From Flammula alnicola (taxonomy: Eukaryota > Basidiomycota > Agaricomycetes > Agaricales > Strophariaceae), in NCBI GenBank assembly GCA_015499995.1, contig JADNRV010000024.1, positions 124,001 through 188,000 on the forward strand: a stretch of 64,000 bases of DNA. Direction: 5' to 3'. Both the position numbers and the translations under genes were made by a program. Shown here piece by piece: positions 1-9,785 of the stretch (the first letter of the stretch is position 1; each line of letters opens with the position of its first letter). The notes under the pieces are model-generated. The model saw only the letters and a list, made by a program, of their open reading frames with translations, searched no databases and was not told the origin of the DNA.

Positions 1-1337
1 CTTCTGGAGGAGTGTAGGCTACGACGAGAAATGATGTGAGAGTCTGTGTTTGCTGTTCCTTCGTACTATCAGGTTTTAGAGATGGAGGTAGTCCATCAGC
101 CATTAGAGATAACACGGGTGTGGGATGCGGCACGATTCCAGCCACCATACAATCAAGCTGGAAGACGGCAGTAATTTCGACCAGGAGAGGCGGGGCCTTG
201 GCAGCGGCAGGGTCGTTCGACCGAGTTCGTGTTCGTACGCGGGCGACTTGGATGAAATTTGCCCATGCGATGAGAAGGGTGGAGTCATCTTGCCAATGAA
301 GAGTACATTTAAAGAGGTCTGCGCGTGGGCTGTCCGCCGATCGACCAATATAGGCTATACGCGTTTGTGACGTATGGTCATAAATGTTGACGCCCTGTAG
401 ACAGAGTTAGACACCGAAAACAAAACACGGCGCTAGAGCTTACGTTGTCATTCGCCCATGCGATAAGTCCACCCCTCCATCTAACTTGCCAGATCGGTCC
501 TTCACCAGAATGTAGTGTGGTCTCCTTGTGTCCCAGTCCCAGTCCCAGCCAACCTTTTTCTCTCAGGACCAAAGCACCTGATAAGCCTCCGCAGACGAAT
601 GCTCTGGAGCTTTTCTTTGCAAAGTTGGGCTCCATTGCAACAGTCCGCATCGGTCGTTTCATGTCGAAAGAATATCTTTCAGACGTGGACAACGAGTGAA
701 TGACGACCTGTCCTAAGCAATAGGAGGCATAAGAGTTGAGTGTCAAGGAGGGTAAACAGACCCACCGTCTATAGAAGCAGTTGCAACAAAATCTGCAGTC
801 GCATCGAGCGAGATGTCGACCACAGACGCAAGGTGGGGCTTATACGACTTGATCCGTTCCCCCGCTAGGTCGAGGACGTGAATAATACCAGCATGGGTAC
901 CCAGTGCCTGCATTATTATCCGATAAGACTCATGTCAGGCAAATGAACTAGAGACATACCAGCAGTTTATTCGATACGGCGAGCGCAGACGCGGAGTCCT
1001 TCTTGAGCAAATCAGGTATCGCTCCTTTTATTCGGTCGTACTTCAGTGAAGGTTCCTCGTCGTCTTCTTCGTCTGCCTCCTCTTCGTCTTCCTCTGTTCC
1101 GGCCGTGCCATCTTCGTCCTCATCTGTCTCGGTGTCCTCGTGTTCTCCAACAGCAGTCTGCTTTCCATTCTGATGCATGCGGCCATCCTCGTCCGCCCTT
1201 GCTTCTGCCATCTCGGTTGGACTACTCGTGAGTTGTCTGTGCACGTCCTGTTCCTTCTCGTCGTGATCATTCCCTGCGGTCACCGTGCTTCTAACTGGAA
1301 GTGTGCCGGTTGAACCTGTCTCTGGAGAGGTCGACAT
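1..1337 (-). CDS. VPS41: VPS41, HOPS subunit, N-terminal part
   Basis: Vps41 is the HOPS tethering subunit for vacuole/lysosome fusion and AP-3 vesicle docking. Only the N-terminal third is present; the gene leaves the window at base 1. The first exon (ATG at 1335-1337) encodes an acidic Asp/Glu-rich stretch followed by LKYDRIKGAIPDLLKKDSAS, the usual entry to the Vps41 beta-propeller. After an intron near 917-950 come THAGIIHVLDLAGERIKSY and a VDISLDATADFVATASIDG blade. Further minus-strand exons at about 445-746 (GQVVIHSL, IWQVRWRGGLIAWAND) and 60-390 (GVNIYDHTSQTRIAYI, WANFIQVARVRTR) continue the WD-like repeats. It is transcribed away from CHS5, with 264 bp between the start codons. Identity rests on remembered family sequence; the acidic N terminus plus propeller is diagnostic. 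Confidence 0.88.
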
Positions 1338-1601
1338 ATTGACATATGGACCTTCAGGTGTCGTTTTCAGGCACTAAGTGCCCTGCCTCCCAGCGATTCA
1401 CTAAGAAATTTGTAGAAATGAAGGAACAAGGACTATGCAATGCTCTTGTAAGAGGACAATTGCTGAAGCCCAGCTCCAAAGCGGTCACTGAGCTGAAAGT
1501 ACTGAATTGTGACCGTGGGAAAACATTATTACCGAAGTCAATCCTTTGAAGCACATACTTACATACCACAAACCACCATATACCCAACAATATATCTTCC
1601 A
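1338..1601. promoter_or_regulatory. Divergent promoter VPS41/CHS5
   Basis: 264 bp separate the two start codons, so both promoters must lie here. No distinctive element was recognised. Confidence 0.5.
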
Positions 1602-3192
1602 ATGTCTCTGTCAAAGTCGCCAGAGAGCTTTACTTTTACAGTAGGAAAGCTTGGTGCGTGTTCCGGCTGTCTCGTTCAATAATTTGTCACTGACACGAAC
1701 CCTGCAGATGCGGGAATGGCTGTAGGTGCCCTTTCGGAATGTAAGTATAAGAATATGGCATTAACACCATGGTAGATCCTTCTTGGAGAGCGCGCCCATC
1801 TCATAGAGTTTCCATCTATCCTACTACCGCCAGGAGCGACGACAGGCTCGATTGTGAACATTGCCGTGCACCAAAATCACACTGAGGAACGGAAGCGCGA
1901 GTCCGAGTTTTGGGATCTTCAGGAGGACATCCTAGAAGAATACGGACAAAAGTCGCCTGAGCCTCCAAAGCTAGCTGTACGTCTTTTTTTGAATAGAGAA
2001 AGTCGGCTTTTCTTACTTCCTACAGGTACGCAACATCACCCAAACCTCCGTCACCCTCGAATGGCCCCCTATCAAACTGGCTACGGCCAAGCTTCGCTCT
2101 CTCGACATCTACAGAAACGGCGAACGCCTCTCAGCGGTACCCTCGCCAATGACAAACACGTCTACAAAACACTCCGGGATGGAAATCAATACCGAGTATT
2201 CGTTCCAGCTCATTCTGCGCACCACCGCAGGCACATTCCCCTCCAACGTCCTGCGTGTGCGCACACACACCATGTCTGACACTTCGGGCGTCTCAGTCTG
2301 CTTCGGCAACGTCCAGGACCCCGTGTTGCTGGAGAACGCGAAACTCGCGCTGCGAGAAATGGGCGCCAAATGGAGCGACAAGATCCAAATCGACACCTCG
2401 CATTTCGTGTGTACCACACCGGCTGCGACGCCAACCGGCGCAAACGCTGTTGGAAATGCGAGCGCTGCGCCGGGCGTGGCATATCAGCGGGCATTGCAAC
2501 TGAGCATACCCGTCGTCCAGCCCCACTGGATTCTGGCATGCCATTCCGAGAAAAGAATGGTACCCATCGCGTCCTTCTATCTCGGCGCGAGCACGCCAGC
2601 GACCGCGGGGTTCAATAGGCCGCAATCCATGTCTCAGGCCTCACTGCCCCACTCGCCCTCGCCTCCGAATCAAGCGAGCAGAGTCCGTGCGTCTATGCCA
2701 CCGCCTTCAAGAGTGCCCGGAACGCCGCCGAGCAACGCCTCGACGTTTGTCAACCAACCACCGTCGGCCACCACCGCGCGGCACATCGAGCCTACGGTGG
2801 AAGAGCGAGACGAGTCGGATCCTGACACGCAGACTGTGCACCTGGAGAGGACAACGAGCCCGGGGTCTCCGAGCGCCGCCAAAACGGAACACCGGAAGAG
2901 CAGGAACGGGTCCATGAACAAGGAGTTCAAGTTCCCGCCCACCTCGCCTGTGTCTTCGCATGGCGCGTTGCCGGCATCTGACACCGCTGCTGCAAAGAAG
3001 GTTTCTCCGGCACCCCTTGAGGACGAATCCCTGAAAGAAGAAGACCACAAACGTCCTGCGGTAATCACTCCATCAAGCATTGAAGTACCTGCTCCCCCGC
3101 CCATGGAGAAGGAGAAGTCGATGAGCAATGTGTCGCTAGATGATTCAGTGGATGACGACGTAGGCGACACGGTGGATATTCCTTTGAATTAG
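1602..3192 (+). CDS. CHS5: Chs5-like exomer scaffold, FN3 + BRCT
   Basis: Chs5 is the scaffold of exomer, the trans-Golgi cargo adaptor that sends chitin synthase Chs3 to the cell surface. Four exons fit canonical splice sites: 1602-1653, 1708-1721 (only 14 nt), 1776-1976 and 2026-3192, giving about 477 residues. The N terminus reads FTVGKLDAGMAILLGERAHL and IEFPSILLPPG, the conserved Chs5 dimerisation segment. An FN3 domain follows (VRNITQTSVTLEWPP ... RNGERLSAVPSP), then a BRCT domain (about residues 165-260, SGVSVCFGNVQDP to HWILACHSEKRM). The remaining ~210 residues are Pro/Ser-rich and acidic, hence probably disordered. It is the only plus-strand gene in the first 7 kb. Family assignment is confident; the cargo is inferred from yeast. 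Confidence 0.9.
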
Positions 3193-3302
3193 GTATTTAG
3201 ATTAGCTTTCTGCCTGTTTATCGTTATCGCGCATAATATTTGGTTCTTGTCCTTTCTTGTCCTCATTGCTTAGAACCACCCAAGAACAACCAAACTGCCT
3301 GC

Positions 3303-3430
3303 CCACAAAAAATCAAGAGGACAGACGTCGGGAAGAAAAATAACTGAACAGAAGTAAAACCTTTATAGATGGTTGGACATTGAACAAAGACGTAGGTGTA
3401 CACTACAGCTCCTCAGCCCCCATACCCACG
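3303..3430. repeat. Diverged copy of the TAF4 3' end
   Basis: This stretch aligns in the same orientation with 5711-5883, the 3'UTR and last codons of TAF4. Shared blocks are AAAAAATCAAGAGGA, GGGAAGAAAA-TGA.C-GAACA.AAGTA, GGTTG.ACATTGA.CAAAGAC, and GCTCCTC.GCCCCCA. Spacing between blocks has changed by small indels, so the copy is old. It abuts the RPC1 remnant. Confidence 0.65.
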
Positions 3431-3692
3431 CTTTGACGGCCGTATCGACGAGACCTTCAAGCTTCATGTCCCGAGATGGTGTGGAACAAGAACTCCGTGG
3501 CGACCAAGCCCGTATAGAAACTGTTATGGACGAAACCTTTGGAAGGCGGCTCCTTTGACTTCTTCGGGAAATGCGGCAACAAAGGAGCCTGGAATCCATC
3601 AGGCACACGATGTCCCGCAAAACAAGGGAAGATCTCACGACGCAATATGATCTGTCTGTGCGGAACTCCATCGGCGGTGTGGTTCAGTTCCA
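3430..3692. pseudogene. Internally inverted RPC1 (Pol III largest subunit) remnant
   Basis: Two adjacent pieces match consecutive parts of the RNA polymerase III largest subunit, but on opposite strands. Minus strand, about 3617 down to 3430: [46 protein letters not shown] and, after a 4-bp frame break at GCTT, EGLVDTAVKA. Plus strand, about 3610 to 3692: MSR followed by [21 protein letters not shown]. In an intact RPC1 the second piece lies only some 10-15 residues after the first. An inversion breakpoint therefore falls near 3610-3620. The flanking coding sequence is missing, so the fragment cannot be functional. Confidence 0.8.
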
Positions 3693-3761
3693 AGAGAAAC
3701 GGAGTAATATGTACAATAGGGCGCTCGCTAGACCGCCGCATCCTGATCAGTTGAAGAAGAG

Positions 3762-5516
3762 TCAGCAAGCTCCCACACAATCCTCAGTTGGGTAACCCAC
3801 ATAAGAGATATAGTCCGGGCTCTCACAGGCTTTGTACTCTTTCATAAGATCTTCACAAGTGGCCCTAGCATAGAAGAGTCAGCGGGAGGTGCATTACTCA
3901 AATCAGAAAGAGCATACCGTGCAAGGTCGAACTCCTCCAGGCTGTCCTCGAACATTTTTTCCTTCTTATAAATCTCCATGAACGCGTTACGTTTCCTTAG
4001 TCTGTCATATTGATCAAGCATCCGTTTGAACAGCTGGAGTGAGAAGGCTCAATACAATAGCAAACTTAGTGAATAAATGCTGCTTACCGATGCGATGCTC
4101 GTATGATTTGCCAACATCAGGCCGCTGACTTTGTAACTGGTACTGACGTAGGGAGACTTTCGCGCCCATGCTACCTGGAGAGAGGCAGGGCCCCATGGAA
4201 CGAAGTTTGCCAGATTCCTGTCGCGTATGCGAAGAAGCGATTGGTGGACCTATATAGGAGACGTAACTCAGAGAAGGTCTAAAGCAATGGCTGAGACAGG
4301 GACGTACATCAGCTGGATCGATGTCACCCATGATTATATTTAAATTTGAGATGTAACACGCCATTGAGGAGGATACGGTCGAGACCATGCGGTTCTTAGG
4401 TTGGAGAAGGCGTCGCATAACGTCTAATACGGTCGTCCGACGTATAGGTTTCGCCTGTGCCGGTGATGTTAGTACGCTAGCAAGCCAGAAGAAGACAGCA
4501 AAATTTATCAGACTTTGTCAATTTCCCCGCTTGAGAAAGGGGTATAGGATGCCATAAGGAAATGACAACGCGGGGTAGGTATCAGAGACGCCAACATGCC
4601 CACCAAGTCATTGTTCATGTACGACGGATACCGCAGAGTCTGCGTACTCGCAGCCATAACTGTTGACACCAACTGATTGGTCTGATCGAAGGACGGGGTT
4701 TGGACGTGCAGTCTATCTGCGGCTATGCGAGCGAGAGCACTGTTGTCCAAGACCACCACGGAGTCGGCGTGATTGACGAGTCGTTTTAGAGTCAGTAAGG
4801 AATTGTATGGCTGCACGACGACGTCGCCTTCTTGGGTATTTGGGAATACACTGTAGGTTTGAATGATCTTCTTGGGGAACCTATCGTTTAGACGTTCCAA
4901 GATAAAGGAACCGAGGCCAGATCCCGTTCCTCCGGCAATGGAGTGTAGGACAACGAAAGCCTGAGAGCTTGGTGAGATACATCTGACATCTAGATGTGGT
5001 ACACTGCACACCTCCAGGGAATCGCTACTCTCTGCCTCTCTCTCGATCATATCCATGACTTCTTCATATATCCGTTCTCCGGATGCATAGCCTTGAGCCC
5101 AATTGTTTCCAGCGCCACCACCATCCTTTGATACAAAGATGTTCTCTGGATTGTATAAACGTGAATAAGGCGACGTGAGGATGTTGTTTATGACCTGCTT
5201 GCGAGGGGCAGTCAGCTTCGCGGTGCGCGTATAGGTGCCACATTTCGTACCCTAGGTTCCAGATCCACGAGTATAGATCGAGGCACGTATAGCTCGTCGT
5301 CGGCCTGATAGAAAAACACGTCTTTTCGATCACCTCCGTCTGTCGCCCACTCCTCGAGAATTCCTTGCGGATTGATACCATGCTCTGCGCATAATCGTTG
5401 CCAGAACACGGAGCCCACTTGGAGTACATAGTATGAGTAAATACAGCTTTTAGTGATGGACTCTCACCTTGGTTTCCGCATTGTCCCAGTTGAAGTGTGA
5501 TGATTTCGCGAGGCAT
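3762..5516 (-). CDS. TUBG: Gamma-tubulin
   Basis: Gamma-tubulin nucleates microtubules at the spindle pole body within the gamma-tubulin complex. The start (ATG at 5514-5516) gives [16 protein letters not shown], the gamma-specific N terminus, and an intron splits the codon after Gln16. Following exons read [19 protein letters not shown] and [14 protein letters not shown]. The tubulin nucleotide signature appears as GGTGSGLGS, preceded by AFVVLHSIA. The large exon at 4508-4965 carries [20 protein letters not shown]. The C-terminal exons ([40 protein letters not shown]) end in [14 protein letters not shown] with a stop at 3762-3764. All junctions examined keep frame. It is a single intact copy transcribed in tandem with TAF4. 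Confidence 0.93.
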
Positions 5517-5843
5517 GGTGATGGTTGTTTGATGAGTAGGCCAGTTGAGATGACCAGAGGACCCACAAGTGTCACATTTGATGGTGGATGACTGTATAAA
5601 AATATAAAACTAAATATATTGTAGCACAGGACTCAATGTCATGTATTTGTGTAATTCATACTAATTGGTTGCATGCAATCACTCGTTGGTCCATTGAAGC
5701 TTGAAATTGTGCCCGCAAAAAAATCAAGAGGATAAACTCATTGGGAAGAAAATGACCGAACAAAAGTACATGTATTAATGATACATCAAGAGCGACGAAA
5801 CAGGGTTGAACATTGAGCAAAGACAAGGATAGGAACATATATG
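5517..5843. other. Gamma-tubulin promoter and TAF4 3'UTR
   Basis: 327 bp between two minus-strand genes. The right part (5711 onward) is the parent copy of the repeat seen at 3303-3430. Nothing else was recognised. Confidence 0.5.
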
Positions 5844-5883
5844 CTACACCCAGCCTCGAGCTGCTCCTCGGCCCCCACCATGT
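5711..5883. repeat. TAF4 3' end, parent of upstream diverged copy
   Basis: Counterpart of 3303-3430. It spans the TAF4 3'UTR and the codons for the terminal GHGGGRGAARGWV. In the other copy the equivalent of these codons is interrupted by a stop. Confidence 0.6.
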
Positions 5884-7416
5884 CCACGTTCTTTCTCGAC
5901 GACGAACATAGCGTCGCGCATCGTCACACTCGTCCTCGTATCATCCTCGGCGAGCATTTCTTTCGGTGTCGCAGATGCAGACTTTTTCGTCGGGACGTAT
6001 GGTCGGGCCCACGAACTGCCTGCTCCAGCCGGGACTGTCGTTGTAGCAGACGCAGCAGACGCGCCCGTCGTCCCAGCTGGGGAGGTCGCAGCTGCAGTAG
6101 CAGCAGCTGTCGTCGCAGTGGGAGTGGCCACTTTGGGTTTTGGAGCCGGGGTTGCAGCGTTGGCGGCGTTCATCCACGAATATTTGCCGCCCAAACCGGC
6201 CGCCTGCGTGGCGACGGCGTTCGACATCTTCTTCCTCACGTCCTCCGACATGTTTCGCGCGGTAACGCCAGGACCGTCCTTCTTCCTCTTCTTCTTGACG
6301 TTACCCTCCGCCTCTTCCGTCGATTCTGCCGCCTGCGCCGCTGCCATCCCGTTGGCTTGTGCTGCGAGCGCAGCCGTATGAGCAGCGGTCATGTCAGCGC
6401 GCTCTTTCCTTTCCTTCCTTATCCTCATCTCCTCCTCTCGCTCGACTTTCTCGAGCGCAGCCAGCTGTTTCGCGACATCGCTGCGGACGACGATGCTCCA
6501 CATGGGAGAGCTATCTTCATACAACGAAGCAGGGCGGTCGAACTGGGTGTCCGTGCGGTGGTGCGAGGCAGCGATCATGGCTGTTATGAGATCCTGTAGG
6601 CGTGCGCGGAGTGCCAGGGCGAGGTAGTTGATGGACTCTTCAGGTACACGAGTGACTTTGTGTTGGGTGCCAATGGTGCGCATTGTTGTTCCGAGAATGC
6701 GGGTGTCGAACGCTGGCTTTGGTGGCTGTTTCCGGGTGCGATCTTCGTATGCCCGGTAAGACTGGTGACTGTCGTGTGTGCGTTGTAATGACTCTTCTTC
6801 TGCCTAGAGCATTGCGTTAGAACGGTTGCAAATAAGTCAAGTTATATATAATGCAGATTTACACACCCGCAAATCAACTCCAGCGCTCCCTAGAGCGTCA
6901 TTAAGTGTGGCTATATCAGCTGTGTCCATTCCTCCGCTGCTGGTGTTCGCGTTCGCAGGTGTAGCGGTATTCAAGCTATAAGTGCTCGCCTGGTATTGCT
7001 GTTGTGCCACCGGTTGCCGGGCGAGAGGTTGCTGGGCTTGCTGCTGCTGCTGCTGTGCAGCTACAGGTTGAGGGGCTGGCGGCGCGTAAGCTTGATAGTG
7101 TGTGGCGTAAGCCGCCTGAGGATAATGGGAGGTATAGGCTTGGTAATAAGAGGATGCCCTAGATGTCAAGAAAGACATATTTAACAAAGACAGGTCGCCT
7201 TAAGATGACGATGCGTTTACGTGGGATGTTGCGCCGTTTGTTGCTGCAGCGCTGGGTCGATGGCCATTGCTATTCTTGTAGATTAACCTTCTTTGTAAAC
7301 TATTATGGAGTGAGTGAAGACGTACCTCCCGAGGCCCATTGTGTCGTATAGGTCTGCGCCGGTTGCTGCGCCGCTGGTTGGTTGGTCGTTGAAGTACTAG
7401 ATTCTTCCGATTTCAT
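5844..7416 (-). CDS. TAF4: TAF4, TFIID subunit
   Basis: TAF4 pairs with TAF12 through a histone fold at the core of TFIID and is needed for promoter recognition by RNA polymerase II. Four exons are seen from ATG 7414-7416 (MKSEESSTSTTNQPAAQ). The N-terminal half is Gln/Ala/Tyr-rich, including a Q6 run, as in metazoan TAF4. The conserved part begins at ALGSAGVDLRAEEESLQRT and includes RVPEESINYLALALRARLQD, the histone-fold region. It continues with WSIVVRSDVAKQLAALEKVE and the conserved C-terminal VTARNMSEDVRKKMSNAVA. A low-complexity Ala/Thr tail ends at the stop 5844-5846. The total is about 465 residues, short but usual for fungi. All joins keep frame. The 3' end has a diverged copy at 3303-3430. 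Confidence 0.88.
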
Positions 7417-7704
7417 TATGGAAAAGGCTCTTTTGTCAAGTCCCTGCGTGAAGATACGTATGTGTTGTATTTCTTCTTAAGCTTCAGCGGTCGGGGCAGG
7501 ATTCTTGGATAGTATATGAGGTGTTTCTCGTAAAACTGCCGTCGTAGCTGTCGTCGTCGATGGGAGAGCGTCAGATCTACCAATCACGTGCTATCCTTAA
7601 CTTAGTCTTTAGTTTGAACTTTGAAGCAACTTTGTAATACCCAAGTATATGTACTTGAATTTCTACATCCTCTCTGATACATTTGCGACTTCAAACTTTC
7701 CACC
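7417..7704. promoter_or_regulatory. Divergent promoter TAF4/BTB gene with CACGTG
   Basis: 288 bp between divergent start codons. An E-box, CACGTG (7585-7590, context ATCACGTGC), lies about 170 bp upstream of TAF4. This is the Cbf1/bHLH core motif; binding is not shown. Confidence 0.45.
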
Positions 7705-8705
7705 ATGGCAGACCAAGAAACGAAGACAGGGTCGATATCTGTCCATGAACAATGTTAGTAGGTTTATGCGGACGTTCTCTCAAGGTTCTCTACAAGTTTC
7801 TAACTCTTGCCATGTAGTCAATCCCAGTGATGCAGATGTGACGTTTCAATCGTCGGATGGTGTAACATTCAACCTTCACCGAAAAAACCTCGAAGCGCAC
7901 ACGGGCGCCTTTCCAGGTGCTGAATTTGACACACGTGGAGAAATTACGCATCTCACGGAGGAGGCGCGCGTGCTCGAGATTGTTTTTGATTTCGTATATC
8001 CAAGGAGGCATTCGGACCTTGAAGACAAAGATTTCGACACCGTTGCAGCAGTAGCAGAAGCCGTAGAGAAGTATGAAGTCTTCTCAGCCATGTACACCTG
8101 TCAAGGACGACTGGGGTATGATTGTAATCTTTCTGAATTATCTGGTATCTATTCATAAGTTTCAAAGAAACTTTCTTCCACATCATGCAGCTGAGATATT
8201 AGGATACGCAATCAAACACCATCATCCCAAACTAGTTGATCAAGCCGTCTCCTATCTCGCTCGTTCACCTTTGGTTGAGGTTCAAGAAAAATTGCCATAT
8301 AACACTGTGCTTCCATGGGTAATGATTTTTCACATTTTTCCTACATCAGAGCGCTAGCATGCTCATAGTGACTTGACAGTCTCGGTACTACACAGCATGG
8401 AGAACAATTTTTGAGAAGGCAATGCAACACATCGATGGAATTCCCATCAATCCAATCTGCAATACACATGGGGTTACCTGTGTTCCTTGTCGATGTTCCC
8501 TTATAACCTGGGTCGCTGAACTGGAACAAATCAATACGCTCCCCGGGCTCAAAAGGCAGTTAAAATTTACCTGAAACATCCCAAACTTCATAACTGCTCA
8601 GAATGCAAGTATGGATGTAACCATTTGCCCGCAGTAGCGACGATGATTCAAAACGGAATAAAAGAAATGCCTTCATTCAACGAATTTCTGGAGGGGAAGA
8701 AATAA
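7705..8705 (+). CDS. BTB/POZ domain protein, frame broken near 3' end
   Basis: This belongs to the large Agaricomycete family of BTB/POZ proteins, of mostly unknown function. ATG 7705 starts MADQETKTGSISVHEQF; an intron (7763-7816) precedes the BTB core SDADVTFQSSDGVTFNLHRK. After further introns the family C-terminal region follows: FLPHHAAEILGYAIKHHHPK, then RYYTAWRTIFEKAM, ending in a Cys-rich segment. The frame closes at TGA 8572-8574. One base out of register, however, the expected tail continues as HNCSECKYGCNHLPAVATMI to TAA 8703-8705. A single missing base in the A run at 8562-8565 would explain this. It is either an assembly deletion or a very recent pseudogene. Confidence 0.75.
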
Positions 8706-9226
8706 CTGTAGGTATTTGATTTGCGAGAATTTTGGGGTAATTCCACTCATGGAGTTCAATCTAGTTCAATAGCATTGAGGTCATTCGACAAGTACAACAA
8801 AATGCTCATCTTGCATTCTGGGAGTGGATTCAAAGATCATAATGCTGCCTTCGTAGATAAAAGACAGCTTAAACTAAACTGAATTCACTACCAGGTAGAC
8901 GACTTCACACAGCCTATTTATACTAATGAAGAAGTTAAGAAAATAGATGCTAAAAGAAAGAACTAGGATTTTATGAGAAAGAGGTGATATTTAACAGCTA
9001 TTGGAAGAGAATGACCAAGTATTGAAATGAGGGAAGAATGGTGAAAGCATGAACAATACAAGGAGTCAGAACGAGCGAGATTATTAGTTATGGGAAAGCG
9101 TAACTGGGTAGCAGCGGAACAAGTCGCACTGTCGTCACAGATTATTTCCTAATACAAAACAAGAAAGCTAGCGACATGATAAGTTACAATAGGTAGAAAA
9201 ATGCAGTACTCGATTAAAGCATAATG
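8706..9226. other. AT-rich intergenic stretch, no gene seen
   Basis: About 520 bp of A-rich sequence. No open frame with family resemblance and no structured repeat was found on either strand. Confidence 0.5.
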
Positions 9227-9449
9227 CTAATTCGGCGACAATCTCGACTTCGAAGCTCGACCACCTCGAGATAGAGAAGAAAATTGCGAAGATGGTCTGG
9301 CACCCGACGCTACACCTGAGCTGCTTCTATTTCCCTGTCTATTTGAATACGCACTGGAGGAGCCGTTCCTCCTTTGTCTCTTCGAAGATCCTTGGTCGGA
9401 GGCCCCATGGCAGACCTGGCTCACGAATTCCGGGATGAGAATAACCTAA
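9227..9449 (-). CDS. Possible detached 3' exon of FunK1 gene
   Basis: A short minus-strand frame preceded by a good acceptor (...CATTTAG, then VILIPEFVSQVCHGA). It encodes a basic Ser/Arg-rich tail with SSKRQRR and RGGRASKSRLSPN. FunK1 kinases commonly end in such basic tails, and this one lies downstream on the same strand as the kinase at 9786-12029. Between the two sits the lyase remnant. It may be the original last exon, reached by splicing, or an orphan left after an insertion. Only transcript data could decide. Confidence 0.35.
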
Positions 9450-9566
9450 ATGAATAATTAGACCCCTCATTCCATGATATAAGTCATTAGAGAACGAACG
9501 TTAGAGAACCAGTTCGTGTTCCTGTAAAATGTATGCATTCAATGAAAATAGTTTTTTGAAACCGTG

Positions 9567-9780
9567 GCAAAGCTGACCATAGACTGTTGTCAGGATTGGA
9601 GCAGGGGCAAGCAGAAGTACCTCCTGAGTACAAGCATGCTGGATTGGTGAAGTCTCGACCAAACCAATAATCCATGGCATTTGAAATGGCGGCTTTCAGA
9701 TTTGGATCTTTTACAAACTGTTCTCCTCCAGCCAAACCCCCGTGCCAAGCACCCGCCATAATCACTGTCATTAAAGGCAA
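9567..9780 (-). pseudogene. Polysaccharide lyase family 8 fragment
   Basis: The minus frame reads VIMAGAWHGGLAGGEQFVK, then AAISNAMDYWFGRDFTNPAC and GGTSACPCSNPDNSLW. This matches the N-terminal alpha-toroid region of fungal PL8 (chondroitin/hyaluronate/xanthan lyase-like) secreted enzymes, where the pattern ending GGT-x-CPC is typical. No signal peptide, catalytic region or C-terminal beta domains are present, so it is a remnant of about 70 codons. It begins a few bases after the FunK1 stop codon. Confidence 0.65.
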
Positions 9781-9785
9781 TTTTT

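Noticed and set aside
5844..6599. 252-codon plus-strand frame over the TAF4 last exon
   Set aside because: It is the antisense shadow of an Ala/Thr-rich coding exon with skewed codon use.
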